DNA from: Bacteroidales bacterium
GTDB taxonomy: Bacteria; Bacteroidota; Bacteroidia; Bacteroidales; ML635J-15
Assembly: GCA_016937855.1 (NCBI GenBank)
Contig: JAFGVU010000003.1
Location: 1 to 50,540 of the forward strand
Direction of reading: 5' to 3'
Length of the DNA: 50,540 bases
Positions within the stretch are counted from its first letter, which is position 1. The number at the start of each line of letters is the position of its first letter. The notes beneath the pieces were generated by a model that searched no databases, was not told where the DNA came from, and saw nothing but the letters and a program-made list of their open reading frames with translations. The translations under genes and the position numbers were made by a program. This document shows, in pieces, positions 1 to 8,800 of this stretch.

Positions 1-56
1 TATTCAGTTTAATAAAACAATCTCGTTTATGTTATGGTGGCTAAGTAACTTAATTA

Positions 57-773
57 CTATTGAAGCTGATAAAATTGTCTCGAAGCCACCGTAATCAAAA
101 CCACTACAGTCCCAACAATTGCAGCAATAAATACAATGTTTGAGTTTCCGTGCTGTTTAATAGCAATTCCAATAAAAGCCCAAATAACTGCTAAGGCAAT
201 AAATGGGTTGTTAAATCTGAACACCGCTGCAATGGCAATTAAAAGTCCGGTACTTATTAATATTATTGTCCATATTTCGTGTGCCATGCCAAAAGATGAC
301 CAGTTGAGACTAACCAACCAAACGGTTATATTTGCTATTGTTGCGATACAAATCCAGCCTAAATAAATTCCAAATGCTGCTTTGAAGATTCCGTTTGGAG
401 TGCTACTAAGCTTTTGGTTAATTATTGTCAGAGACGCAAGTAGTAACAACATGATTAAAACCGATAATCCAAACTTTTCGTAATGCCAAGCAAATATCCA
501 TAAACTGTTTAATGCCGAACTTATGATGAAAAACCATGAAACTTTCTGCAGAACTTCTTTGTTCCCGTCAAAGAAAAACATAACGCTTACAATTCCTAAA
601 AGCAGATAAATAACTCCCCATATCGAAAATGTTATTCCCGCAGGAGCAAAAAGATTTGGGTAAGCGTTAGAAACTGCTCCCGTAGATAAACCGTTTATTG
701 GTAAGGAATTTGCCAAATAATTAACGTAAATCATCACGACAAATAATAAAGCACTTAAAATTTTTAACATCAT
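57..773 (-). CDS. TspO/MBR-like tryptophan-rich membrane protein
   Basis: This is a hydrophobic protein of about 238 residues with six or seven predicted membrane segments. It resembles the Bacteroidetes tryptophan-rich sensory (TspO/MBR-like) family. The supporting signature is the stretch FAPAGITFSIWGVIYLLL after the first helix, with scattered Trp residues (WIFAWHYE, WLVSLNW). TspO proteins bind porphyrins or other hydrophobic ligands in the membrane, but the ligand here is unknown. An in-frame TTG extends the frame by ten codons. I prefer the double ATG at 768-773, because the reading from there begins directly with a typical hydrophobic N-terminus. It stands alone, with a 16-bp palindrome 66 bp upstream. 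Family assignment is moderately sure; role is not. Confidence 0.65.
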   Translation of the reverse strand: MMLKILSALLFVVMIYVNYLANSLPINGLSTGAVSNAYPNLFAPAGITFSIWGVIYLLLGIVSVMFFFDGNKEVLQKVSWFFIISSALNSLWIFAWHYEKFGLSVLIMLLLLASLTIINQKLSSTPNGIFKAAFGIYLGWICIATIANITVWLVSLNWSSFGMAHEIWTIILISTGLLIAIAAVFRFNNPFIALAVIWAFIGIAIKQHGNSNIVFIAAIVGTVVVLITVASRQFYQLQ

Positions 774-838
774 GGCTATATTTTTTATTATGCAATTTAA
801 CAATTTTTATTTGATTTTGTAAATCTAAAATGATCTGT

Positions 839-854
839 GAATTTCTAGAAATTC
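839..854. repeat. 16-bp perfect palindrome upstream of the TspO-like gene
   Basis: GAATTTCTAGAAATTC reads identically on both strands. It lies 66 bp before the preferred start of the minus-strand TspO-like gene. It could be an operator half-site pair or chance in AT-rich DNA; nothing else in the sequence decides. Confidence 0.4.
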
Positions 855-923
855 AATGTAAATATTATGACAATTGAATGAGTTTGTTAAATGACTGAAA
901 TACAGTGGTATAGATATTGTTTA

Positions 924-1039
924 GTCGTAAAGTCGGGGCATAAAATGTAAAAATCTGTCGTAAAGTCGGGGCATGAAATGCGAAAAGATGTCGTAAAGAC
1001 GGGGCATAAAATGCGAAAAACTGTCGTAAAGTCGGGGAG
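924..1039. repeat. 33-bp direct repeat array, left flank of ATPase gene (four copies)
   Basis: The core GTCGTAAAGTCGGGGC recurs at 924, 957, 990 and 1023, an exact 33-bp period. The rest of each unit (aTGAAATGCGAAAAACT-like) is also conserved, so there are no unique spacers. The last copy is partial. The array lies just past the 3' end of the minus-strand ATPase gene (stop at 1071). The same unit, in the same orientation, occurs on the other side of that gene at 2462. The period is close to three helical turns. Confidence 0.9.
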
Positions 1040-1070
1040 TGAGGATTGAAATTATTGAGTAAGCCAATTA

Positions 1071-2390
1071 TTATTCTGCTAGTTCTGAGAATAAATTATC
1101 AATTGCATAAATAGGATATGTTTTTATATTATCGAATTTATTGAAGTTTTCAAGTGAAACTCTTATCCCTTCTTGTTGTTTTTTTAGTTCCAGGAACATA
1201 AACAGACTTTGCATTTTGCCTTGGAGACCGGATTTAACCTCGATAGGAATTATATTATTGTTTTTTTCAACGATGTAGTCCACTTCAGCATTACTTCCTT
1301 TTTTTTCTCTATGCCAATAGAATAATTCAGGTTTTGTAAATGTGTGACAAGTTTTTATAAATTCGAGTCCGGCATATTGTTCAACAATATTTCCCTTGTT
1401 AATCATTTTTAAATCCTCAGCTATCATAAAATCTGCTGTTTTAAACTGCAAAGCTCGTTGCAATAATCCTGTATCAAAGAATATCACTTTAAATTTGCTT
1501 TCGTTTATTTCTGCAGCCAAAGGGATTCCATTTGCTGATGAATGAAATACTTTATAGCATAATCCGGCCATAACAAGCATCTCTAGAGTTTCCTTTTTCT
1601 GAGCGAAATTGCCGCTAGGTGATGAAGTTGTTACGTTAAATTTGTTGCCAGTTTGGTGTAATATTGATAAATATACATCTTTTAGTCGTGATGTATTTGC
1701 CCTTTTTTTATATTTTACGAAATCATCTTCGAAGGAAAGGATTATATCATCAAGAACTCTTTGTGTCCTAATAAGATCGCCGGTTTTAAAAAATTTATCA
1801 ACAGCTTCAGGCATTCCTCCGATTACTAGGAATTTGATGAACCATTCTTTAAGCATTTTGTGAAATACAGGGTCCAAAGGTCTTATCGGAGATGCCTCTT
1901 TTTTAATCTTTACTAAATTGTCGAGATTTGCAGCTTTTAGGAATTCGTTAAACGATAAAGGATACATAAACATTGAGCGTATTCTGCCTACTCCAAAAGA
2001 AGTTAATTCTCCAAAGGCAAATTCAAGTAATGATCCGGCCGCAATTACATGCAAATTTGGTCTCTTTTCGTAAAAGAACCTGAGACTTTGAATTGCTTCG
2101 GGGCAGGCTTGTATTTCGTCAAAAAATAAAAGTGTTTTTCCATCTGTTATGGGCTTATTAAAGTATCCTGTTAGTTTTAAGCAAATGTTTTCAGGCGTAA
2201 GACTACCATAAAAAAATGTCTTTACTTCAGGCTCAAGCTCAAAATTTACTTCAACATAATTGGAAAAACTTTTACCAAGCTGTCTTACAATCCAGGTTTT
2301 TCCAACTTGACGTGCTCCACGCAGAAGTAATGGCTTATGACTTTCGTAATTTTTCCACTTTACTAACTCTTCAAATATTTCTCTTTCCAT
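1071..2390 (-). CDS. AAA+ ATPase with DUF4143 and PD-(D/E)XK-like C-terminus
   Basis: This 439-residue protein is of the AAA_14/DUF4143 type. The Walker A motif is GARQVGKT (residues 25-32) and the Walker B motif is LLFFDEIQ (about 86-93). The DUF4143 region follows from about residue 200. The C-terminus carries EVDYI with Asp371 and then IEVK with Glu384 and Lys386, matching the D-x(n)-E-x-K metal site of PD-(D/E)XK nuclease-like folds. Nuclease activity is inference. The cellular role of this common bacterial and archaeal family is not established. A -7 element at 2412-2419 precedes the ATG. Direct repeats of one 33-bp unit lie on both sides, so the gene looks like a cassette within an array. 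Confidence 0.85.
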   Translation of the reverse strand: MEREIFEELVKWKNYESHKPLLLRGARQVGKTWIVRQLGKSFSNYVEVNFELEPEVKTFFYGSLTPENICLKLTGYFNKPITDGKTLLFFDEIQACPEAIQSLRFFYEKRPNLHVIAAGSLLEFAFGELTSFGVGRIRSMFMYPLSFNEFLKAANLDNLVKIKKEASPIRPLDPVFHKMLKEWFIKFLVIGGMPEAVDKFFKTGDLIRTQRVLDDIILSFEDDFVKYKKRANTSRLKDVYLSILHQTGNKFNVTTSSPSGNFAQKKETLEMLVMAGLCYKVFHSSANGIPLAAEINESKFKVIFFDTGLLQRALQFKTADFMIAEDLKMINKGNIVEQYAGLEFIKTCHTFTKPELFYWHREKKGSNAEVDYIVEKNNNIIPIEVKSGLQGKMQSLFMFLELKKQQEGIRVSLENFNKFDNIKTYPIYAIDNLFSELAE

Positions 2391-2411
2391 ACGATAAAAA
2401 ATATTGTTTTA

Positions 2412-2419
2412 CAAATATA
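2412..2419 (-). promoter_or_regulatory. -7 promoter element of the AAA ATPase gene
   Basis: TATATTTG on the minus strand fits the Bacteroidetes TAnnTTTG consensus, about 22 bp before the ATG at 2390. The right-hand repeat array lies upstream of it. Confidence 0.5.
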
Positions 2420-2461
2420 ATATAAAATTCAATAAAATCAATACTTTTAATATATAAATCT

Positions 2462-2536
2462 GTCGTAAAGTCAGGGCATGAAATGAAAATATCTGTCGTA
2501 AAGTCGGGGCATGAAATGCGAAAAACTGTCGTAAAG
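2462..2536. repeat. 33-bp direct repeat array, right flank of ATPase gene (three copies)
   Basis: GTCGTAAAG recurs at 2462, 2495 and 2528 with an exact 33-bp period, and the third copy is truncated. The unit and orientation are the same as in the array at 924-1039. The two arrays therefore bracket the ATPase gene as direct repeats. This array lies upstream of the gene's promoter. Confidence 0.9.
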
Positions 2537-2649
2537 TCTGCTCAAACATATTTGGGCATAAATTTTAGTTAGCATTTCCAAAATAGTTTATCAATGCTTG
2601 TAAATTCATCTTTGAAGTCTTATATTGCAAAAAATTTATTTTCAAAAAA

Positions 2650-3237
2650 ATGTCCGAATTACAAACATATAATCTTCCCGATAAATGCTTATTTGACGGA
2701 AAAGGCAACGAGATAATAGTTTGGCAGCCCGATAAAACCTATATTATTCTTGGCCAGCGTGATAATATTGAGGATGCTGTCGAAATGGAATCAGCAAAAT
2801 CAGAAAATGCTGTAATTATGCAGCGCCCAAGTGGAGGACATTCCGTTGTGCTAACTCAAAAAACTATAATTGTTTCGATGATTTCTTATGAGCATGATTT
2901 AACTGCTATCAAATCGTTTTTTTACAATTGCAATATGAAAATCATCACAGCTCTTCAAAAGCAAAATGTCGAAGGTCTTAGCATTCAGGGAATATCCGAC
3001 ATAGTTTTAAATGGTAAAAAGATTGTTGGTTCATCAATGTATAAAGGTAAAGATTTTTTATTTTTTCATGCCGTTGTAAATCTCGCCGAAAGTCCAAAAT
3101 ATATTGCTCAATTTCTAAAACATCCTAAAACTGAACCAGAGTATCGCAAAAATCGTAAGCACGAGGAATTTATTACATCGCTTGCCGAACAAGGCTATGA
3201 TGTTAATGTCGATAGTTTTAAAGAGTGTTTGGTCTGA
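2650..3237 (+). CDS. Lipoate/biotin protein ligase-like protein (short)
   Basis: This is a 195-residue protein of the BPL/LplA/LipB cofactor-ligase fold. RPSGGHSVVL (from Arg59) matches the R(R/P)xxGG(G/H) adenylate-binding segment. DIVLNGKKIVGSSMYKG (Lys123-Lys124) matches the conserved ligase segment with its catalytic lysine, and a His follows in FFHAVVN. LplA enzymes attach lipoate to E2 and H proteins; gcvT, another part of the glycine cleavage system, lies 29 kb away. At 195 residues it lacks the C-terminal accessory domain of full LplA. It may therefore act only as a transferase or on an unusual substrate. The ATG is clear. Fold is sure; substrate is not. Confidence 0.75.
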   Translation: MSELQTYNLPDKCLFDGKGNEIIVWQPDKTYIILGQRDNIEDAVEMESAKSENAVIMQRPSGGHSVVLTQKTIIVSMISYEHDLTAIKSFFYNCNMKIITALQKQNVEGLSIQGISDIVLNGKKIVGSSMYKGKDFLFFHAVVNLAESPKYIAQFLKHPKTEPEYRKNRKHEEFITSLAEQGYDVNVDSFKECLV

Positions 3238-3254
3238 GGAGTTAGTATTTTTTC

Positions 3255-3262
3255 TAATTTTG
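3255..3262 (+). promoter_or_regulatory. -7 promoter element before the broken Fic gene
   Basis: TAATTTTG matches TAnnTTTG and ends 15 bp before the ATG at 3278. The promoter is therefore still recognisable although the gene is interrupted. Confidence 0.45.
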
Positions 3263-3277
3263 CTAAAAATGTAACTC

Positions 3278-4066
3278 ATGTGGAGTCAGCTTAATACATA
3301 TCGTAATAAATATTTAAAACTTAATTTGGATCAGGTTATTGATTACGAAAAGTTCAGTATGATTTCCATTGTCTATCATTCTACAAAAATCGAAGGTTGT
3401 TCGCTAACCGAAACCGACACCAAGGTTTTGCTTGATAAAGATATTACCGCAAATGGAAAACCATTGATAGATCATTTAATGGTTAAAGATCATTATGCAG
3501 CATTTATGTTTTTGAAAGATCAGGCCGCAGCAAAACGAACTCTATCATTGGAATTTCTTAAAGAAACCGAATCAATACTAATGAAGAATACCGGGACCAT
3601 AGTTAATTCAGTGGCAGGAACTTTCAATACAGCAAAAGGAGATTTCTGACTTGCTCAGGTTTATGTTGAAAAAAAGTACTTTCCTGATTACAAAAAAGTT
3701 CCTGATTTGATATTAAATTTGATCAATTATGTCAACTCTTCATAGGTTAAGATTAAAGATCAAAATGAAATATTAAAACTTTCTACCGATGTGCACTATA
3801 ATCTTGTAAATATTCATCCTTTTGCTGATGGAAATGGTAGGTTGTCAAGATTATTTATGAATTATATTTTGATGTATCACAATCAGCCATTTGTAAAAAT
3901 ATTTACTGAGGATTGTGCACAATATATTAACGCACTAAATTTAACCGAAGAGAAATCAGATCCCGAAATATTTAGAAGTTTTATTGCATCACAACAGATT
4001 AAATTCTTCAAAAATGAAATCGAAAAATATCAAAAAATTGAAAAAGGCTTCAATTTAATGTTTTAG
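3278..4066 (+). pseudogene. Fic family protein, interrupted by two in-frame stops
   Basis: A single frame runs from the ATG at 3278 to the TAA ending at 4066 (263 codons) and is broken by TGA at 3647-3649 and TAG at 3743-3745. The protein matches Fic AMP-transferases all along. SIVYHSTKIEG carries the (S/T)xxxE(G/N) inhibitory motif. VKDHYAAF and FPDYKKVPDL are typical of the family, and the intact catalytic HPFADGNGR is encoded at 3815-3841. Between the two stops the frame reads on as normal Fic sequence. The first stop sits after GDF, where the family usually has Arg, which fits CGA to TGA; the second fits CAG to TAG. This looks like recent inactivation or sequencing error rather than frameshift. 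Confidence 0.85.
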
Positions 4067-4129
4067 ATAATTCTTTTTGCATGGATAAAGTGTCTGTAAA
4101 TCAATACATTACATAAGATATCAAGAAAT

Positions 4130-4165
4130 AACTAAAAAATTAGTTGACAAACTAAAATATTAGTT
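4130..4165. promoter_or_regulatory. Two tandem BlaI-type operators
   Basis: Two palindromes of form AACTAA-N4-TTAGTT lie at 4130-4145 and 4150-4165. Their centres are 20 bp apart, about two helical turns, so two repressor dimers would sit on the same face. They overlap the -33 region and abut the -7 element of the blaI-like gene. Dimeric BlaI/MecI repressors bind such paired dyads and regulate themselves. The sequence differs from the classical TACA/TGTA dyad, so assignment to this regulator is inferred from position and symmetry. Confidence 0.75.
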
Positions 4166-4166
4166 G

Positions 4167-4174
4167 TAAATTTG
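4167..4174 (+). promoter_or_regulatory. -7 promoter element of the blaI-M56 operon
   Basis: TAAATTTG fits TAnnTTTG. A TTG at 4144-4146, inside the first operator, is placed about 20 bp upstream as a possible -33 element. Repressor binding would therefore block polymerase. Confidence 0.6.
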
Positions 4175-4199
4175 CGTTATAAATTTAAAATCGATTATT

Positions 4200-4583
4200 A
4201 TGAGTAATATTAAAGAACTTACCAAATCAGAAGAACAGATTATGCAAATATTATGGCAGCTAAACAGAGGGTTTGTAAATGATATTGTTTCTAAAATGTC
4301 TGATCCAAAGCCTGCCTATAATACTGTTTCGACTATAGTTAGAATTCTCGAGAAAAAAGGTTTTGTAGGGCATAAAGCTTACGGTAAAACCCACGAATAT
4401 TTTCCATTAATTACCAAGGAAGAATATAAGCAGGGGAGTTTATCGAGACTGGTAAGTGATTATTTTGATAACTCTTACAAAAAACTAGTTTCATTTTTTG
4501 CCGACAATGAAAAAATTAGTGTAAATGAGTTGGAGGAGATGAAAAAAATGATTGAACAAGAATTACGAAACAAAAAATCATAA
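4200..4583 (+). CDS. BlaI/MecI/CopY family transcriptional repressor
   Basis: This 127-residue winged-helix repressor has the usual family length. It begins with LTKSEEQIMQILWQLNRGFV and continues with the recognition segment YNTVSTIVRILEKKGFVGHK, both typical of BlaI/MecI. The C-terminal half (about 80-127) is the dimerisation region. Family members repress their own operon until a partner M56 membrane protease triggers cleavage. Here that partner starts 3 bp downstream. Two dyads spaced 20 bp apart cover the promoter. The signal need not be a beta-lactam: Bacteroidetes pairs of this kind are often unlinked to resistance genes, and no beta-lactamase is present here. Confidence 0.92.
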   Translation: MSNIKELTKSEEQIMQILWQLNRGFVNDIVSKMSDPKPAYNTVSTIVRILEKKGFVGHKAYGKTHEYFPLITKEEYKQGSLSRLVSDYFDNSYKKLVSFFADNEKISVNELEEMKKMIEQELRNKKS

Positions 4584-4586
4584 GCG

Positions 4587-5825
4587 ATGAATGAGTTTTT
4601 GAGATATTTGATACACGTAGTTGCCACTTCGGCTGCAATGTATCTGTTGTATGTTATGTTTTTCAAAAATACGACTTACTTTAAATTAAATAGAATCTAT
4701 TTACTACTGTCTTTAATAATACCTCTAATAATTCCGCTTATTAAAATTCCTGTGAGCTATAATGATGCGGCCGTTTATATTCCGATCATGCTTGACGAAA
4801 TTGTAATTACATCGGGAGGCGAAGTAATTAGCGCAGAAGAAAATGCTGTTAATTATTCTTTATGGTTTTATTCGATTGTCTCAGTAATATTAGTGTTGAG
4901 AATAGTTGTTGCAATTATAAGAGTAAATAGAATATCTCATAATTCGACAAAAGTGAAAATGAATGATTTAAATTTAGTTTTAAGTAAGGATAGAATTAAC
5001 CCATTTTCAATTTTCAACAAAATATATATTTCTGAGTCACATTTTGAGGATAGGCTGGGGCTTGAGCAAATCGTTTCACACGAAAAAGTTCATATTAAGC
5101 AATTACATAGTCTTGATAATCTATTCTCAGAAATTATTTGTTCGTTGTTTTGGATAAATCCTATATTTTGGATTATAAAAGATAAATTAAAATCAACCCA
5201 TGAATATCTGGCTGATGAAGAAGTTGTGGAGCAAGGCTTCGACACGGCAGGATATTTTATGCTCCTTTTTGAGAATGTTGTTGGTAAAAGAATAGGGTTG
5301 GCCAACAACTTTAATGAATCACTCACTTTAAAAAGAATGAAAATGATGAAAAAAAAACGTTCGCCACGCTACTTGCGTTGGCTTTATTTATTAGCACTAC
5401 CCTTAATTGGGATGATCGTGTTTACTATTTCCTGTACTGAGGAGCAATCAAAGACAAGTATTCTTGATCAGGAAGTAATCGACAAAGTTGAACAGGTAGA
5501 GGATGAACTTTTTGATGCTGGTGAAGTTGATGTAATTCCTGTTTTTGGCGATTCACAAGATGCTTTAGTTAATTATTTGTCTGGTGCTATAACTTATCCT
5601 GATGTAGCTAAACATGATGGGATCGAAGGTAAGGTGTTTGTCGAGTTTACAATCTCGAAGACAGGTAAAGTTGTTGATGCTAAAGTTGTTGAATCGGTAA
5701 ATGAGTATCTTGATGCTGAAGCATTACGAGTAATTTCCGAGATGCCTGATTGGATTCCCGGAGAGACAGCAGGTAAACCTGTAAATGTTAAATTTGTAAT
5801 TCCTATTAACTTTAAACTTCAATAA
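4587..5825 (+). CDS. M56 (BlaR1-type) membrane metalloprotease fused to a TonB C-terminal domain
   Basis: This 412-residue protein has N-terminal membrane helices (about 8-25, 35-52 and 92-112). A cytoplasmic zinc-protease loop follows, with HEKVH at His165-His169 and the downstream segment STHEYLADEEV. A further helix spans about 262-283. The C-terminus (about 325-412) is a TonB-type domain (GKVFVEFTISKTGKVVDAKV, ending in PINFKL). BlaR1-like proteins sense an external signal and cleave or release the BlaI repressor. A TonB-like domain in place of the penicillin-binding sensor is known in Bacteroidetes and suggests a different input, perhaps an envelope protein partner. It is in an operon with the repressor gene. 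Confidence 0.88.
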   Translation: MNEFLRYLIHVVATSAAMYLLYVMFFKNTTYFKLNRIYLLLSLIIPLIIPLIKIPVSYNDAAVYIPIMLDEIVITSGGEVISAEENAVNYSLWFYSIVSVILVLRIVVAIIRVNRISHNSTKVKMNDLNLVLSKDRINPFSIFNKIYISESHFEDRLGLEQIVSHEKVHIKQLHSLDNLFSEIICSLFWINPIFWIIKDKLKSTHEYLADEEVVEQGFDTAGYFMLLFENVVGKRIGLANNFNESLTLKRMKMMKKKRSPRYLRWLYLLALPLIGMIVFTISCTEEQSKTSILDQEVIDKVEQVEDELFDAGEVDVIPVFGDSQDALVNYLSGAITYPDVAKHDGIEGKVFVEFTISKTGKVVDAKVVESVNEYLDAEALRVISEMPDWIPGETAGKPVNVKFVIPINFKLQ

Positions 5826-5839
5826 AGTTAAATCTTTAA

Positions 5840-5872
5840 ACAAAAGGCGCTCTTTATGGGCGCCTTTGTTTT
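5840..5872. terminator. Intrinsic terminator between convergent genes
   Basis: AAAGGCGC (5843-5850) pairs with GCGCCTTT (5860-5867) around a 9-nt loop, with T-rich sequence after it. It sits between the M56 gene and the convergent FISUMP gene and may serve both. Confidence 0.8.
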
Positions 5873-5887
5873 AGTAGTAATATTGAA

Positions 5888-8800
5888 TTAAAAATCTTTA
5901 ACACATCGAACCGACATTCCTTTTTGGAAAATATCAGTTGAGTAAAAGTCAAAATCGCTGGAATTATACCATAATGTTCTACTAAAACCCAAATCGGTTC
6001 CGGATTTTGAGGCTGTCCAAAATCCTGCGGTGTATTTAAAGTTCTCGTAATCACCTGTTGAACTACGAAGGCCTGCACCGCGAGCCGAAAATCCCGATTC
6101 ATTTGTTGCATCATCGTTTGGTGATGCCCAATACATGATGCCGGTTTCGCGTAATTTGCTTGAGGGATTCTCGCCCAAATGCGCATTTATTGTTTGCCAT
6201 TCCGAGTTGGTAGAAACATGCCAGCCTGTCGGACATAAATTTCCACTGTTTACTGCCTCAAAATTATACAAGTATCCGTAAGCATCAGCCATATCTTCGT
6301 CAGTTTCAATTCCATCAACCATGCTGTGAGGATAAATGGAATATGCTCCGTAATTTGCCGACGACCATTGAGCATTATTTAGCCCGGTACTTATAAGACT
6401 GTTATCATTATATCGGCTGACTCGCAAGTTTTTAGCTATCCAGCATTGGGTTCCGATTTGAACTGTTGGATAAGTGTTTCCGTCTAAATCGTTAATAAAA
6501 GGAATTCCCAAACATGGTTGAGCAGCAGATGTTGTATAAAAACCGACTTGCATTCCGTAAGCAGTTCCGACTTCGTTGGTAGCAAATGCTCTTGCGTAAT
6601 ATGTTGTGTTTTCGTCTAATCCGGTAATTGTCTGAGTAAAGTTTCCAATTCCTAGCCCGGAAAGTATCATTCCTTCGTTATTGTCAATATCAGGATTTTG
6701 ATTTGTTGACCATATAAAACCTCGCTGAGAAATTTCGCCAAAGCCATCGCTAATAATGCTACCACTTAATGTAGCAGAGTTTTCGGAGATATTTTGAGCT
6801 TCATAGTTTACGACTAAAGGTAAAATAATAGGTCCCTTTTTATCTCTGACACAGCGAACCGAATATCCCTCATTGTTTTGTTTGAAAAGATCGGTGTCAA
6901 ATTCGCTGTCATCATAAGCAATTCTTCTTGATAAAGAGTTGTTTTCGTCACAAAAATCGCTTGTCCACCAGTTTGCATCAGCTTTTATCCACTGATAATC
7001 GCCATCATATCCACGTTTTCCGGCTGCTTTTGCGTTAAATCCTGCAACATTATTGCTATTGCCACCCGAGAACCAGTAGTTTTGTTCGTCGCTGCGTAAT
7101 TTTTCGGCAATATTTATCCCAACGAACTGTTGTAATTCGTGCCAATCGCTATTAGTTGAAACATGCCAACCGTCAGGACAAATACTGTCGCTGCTAACTG
7201 CATACCAATTGTATAGTAAACCTAATTCTTGTTTCATTTGTGCTTCGGAGTCTATTTGAGGATGCTCGGCATATGGATAAATTGAGTATGCTCCAGTTGT
7301 GGTTGTTGCCCACTGATTGTTGCTTAATCCTGTTGCAATTGCTTGATTATTAATATATTTTGTCGTTGCAAGATTTTTCGCCATCCAACATTGAGAGCCA
7401 ATTTGTACAGTTGCATATTCGTTTCCGTCAGCATCATAAATAAATGGTTCGCCGGCACAAGGTTGAAATCCCTCAACTGTAGTAATCCCAAGTTGATTTC
7501 CGTAAGATGTTCCGGCAGAGTTAGTTGCATAAGCTCTAAAGTAGTAAACAGTTGCAGGATTCAATCCACTAATAATTGCGTCAAAATCACCGGAGCCACT
7601 ACCTAGGTTACTAATTCCTTCGTTTGTTTCTAATGTTGGATATTCATTTGTGCTCCAGACAAAGCCTTTATCCGAAATTGAACCGCCACCGGTATTTGCA
7701 ATTTTACCGTTTAGTTTTGCAGAGTTAAGATCAATATCTTCGGCCGGCAATGTGTAAACAGTTGGAGCATAAACAGGAGCTAAATCATCCATAATACATC
7801 TAACCGAGAAGCCGTTTCCGGGACTTGAATTTGTTACATAATCAAAATCATTGGCATTATACCAGATAGTGCGAGAATTTGCAACTCCAGCAGTTACGAG
7901 TGTTGATGTCCACCAGTTAGCCTGTTTTTTTATGTTTAGAAATTCACCAAAGGAACTGCGATATCCACCAGCTCTGGCAGAATAATTTGTTTCGTTAGTA
8001 GATGATTCGTTGTCGCCATACCAATAAGTTGTTCCGGTTTCACGAATTTTGTCGGCAGCAGCAGTTTCAAAATTTGATTGAAAATTTGTCCATTGAGCAG
8101 CTGTTGGGACGCTCCAACCTGTTGGGCAAAGCTTTGCAGAATTAACGGCATCATAATTATATAAAGCGCCGTAAACATTTTTATTTGCGCCTTCGTTATT
8201 ATCATACCAACAATATGCAGCCTGCGAATATCCATTCCATTGCGAATTGTCTGTTACGTTATTAATTGAAACCCCATCATTAAATTTTGTCGTTTTTAAA
8301 TTCTCTCTTAACCAGCATTTATCGCCAACCTGAACAGTATTGTAAACATTTCCGTCAACATCGGTTACGGTTTCTATTCCTGCACAAGGACCAACATAAA
8401 TGGTTTTACGAGCAGTGTGCGAGCCATAGCAATTATTAGATATTAATTCAATCTCATATAGTCCTGAGCGTGCAAAAACATGCACAGGATTTTCAATATC
8501 AGATGTTTCTCTGTCGCCAAAATCCCACCTTTGACTACTTGCGCCGTTTTTTGTTTTGTTTGTGAACTCAATCATATAACCATCGCCTGAGTAGCCCATG
8601 TTTTGCGAGAAGCTAAAATCAGAATAAGGTGGTTTATTTTCGAGAGTTCCCGAATTATAATACAGTTCTGTTTCAAAATTTGCAAAAGTGTAGTCATAAT
8701 CAAGCAGATCAAAACCAAAAATACCAACATTACAGCCAATATTTGCATCTAATCCGGCATACATACCAACATGCCAATCGTAGTCTGGATAGATAACTCC

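Noticed and set aside
1-56. A gene end or RNA at the left edge.
   Set aside because: The 56 bases hold no recognisable coding end, hairpin or promoter.
924-1039. CRISPR array, because of the 33-bp period.
   Set aside because: The whole unit is repeated, with no unique spacers and no cas genes nearby. The same holds for the 32-bp array at 46903-47016.
3647-3745. Stop codons in the Fic gene read as selenocysteine or by an alternative code.
   Set aside because: One stop is TGA and the other TAG, neither position calls for selenocysteine, and all other genes use both as normal stops.
5854-6186. A separate 110-codon frame and others antisense to or shifted within the giant FISUMP gene.
   Set aside because: They are shadows of a continuous, domain-rich frame and show no recognisable protein family.
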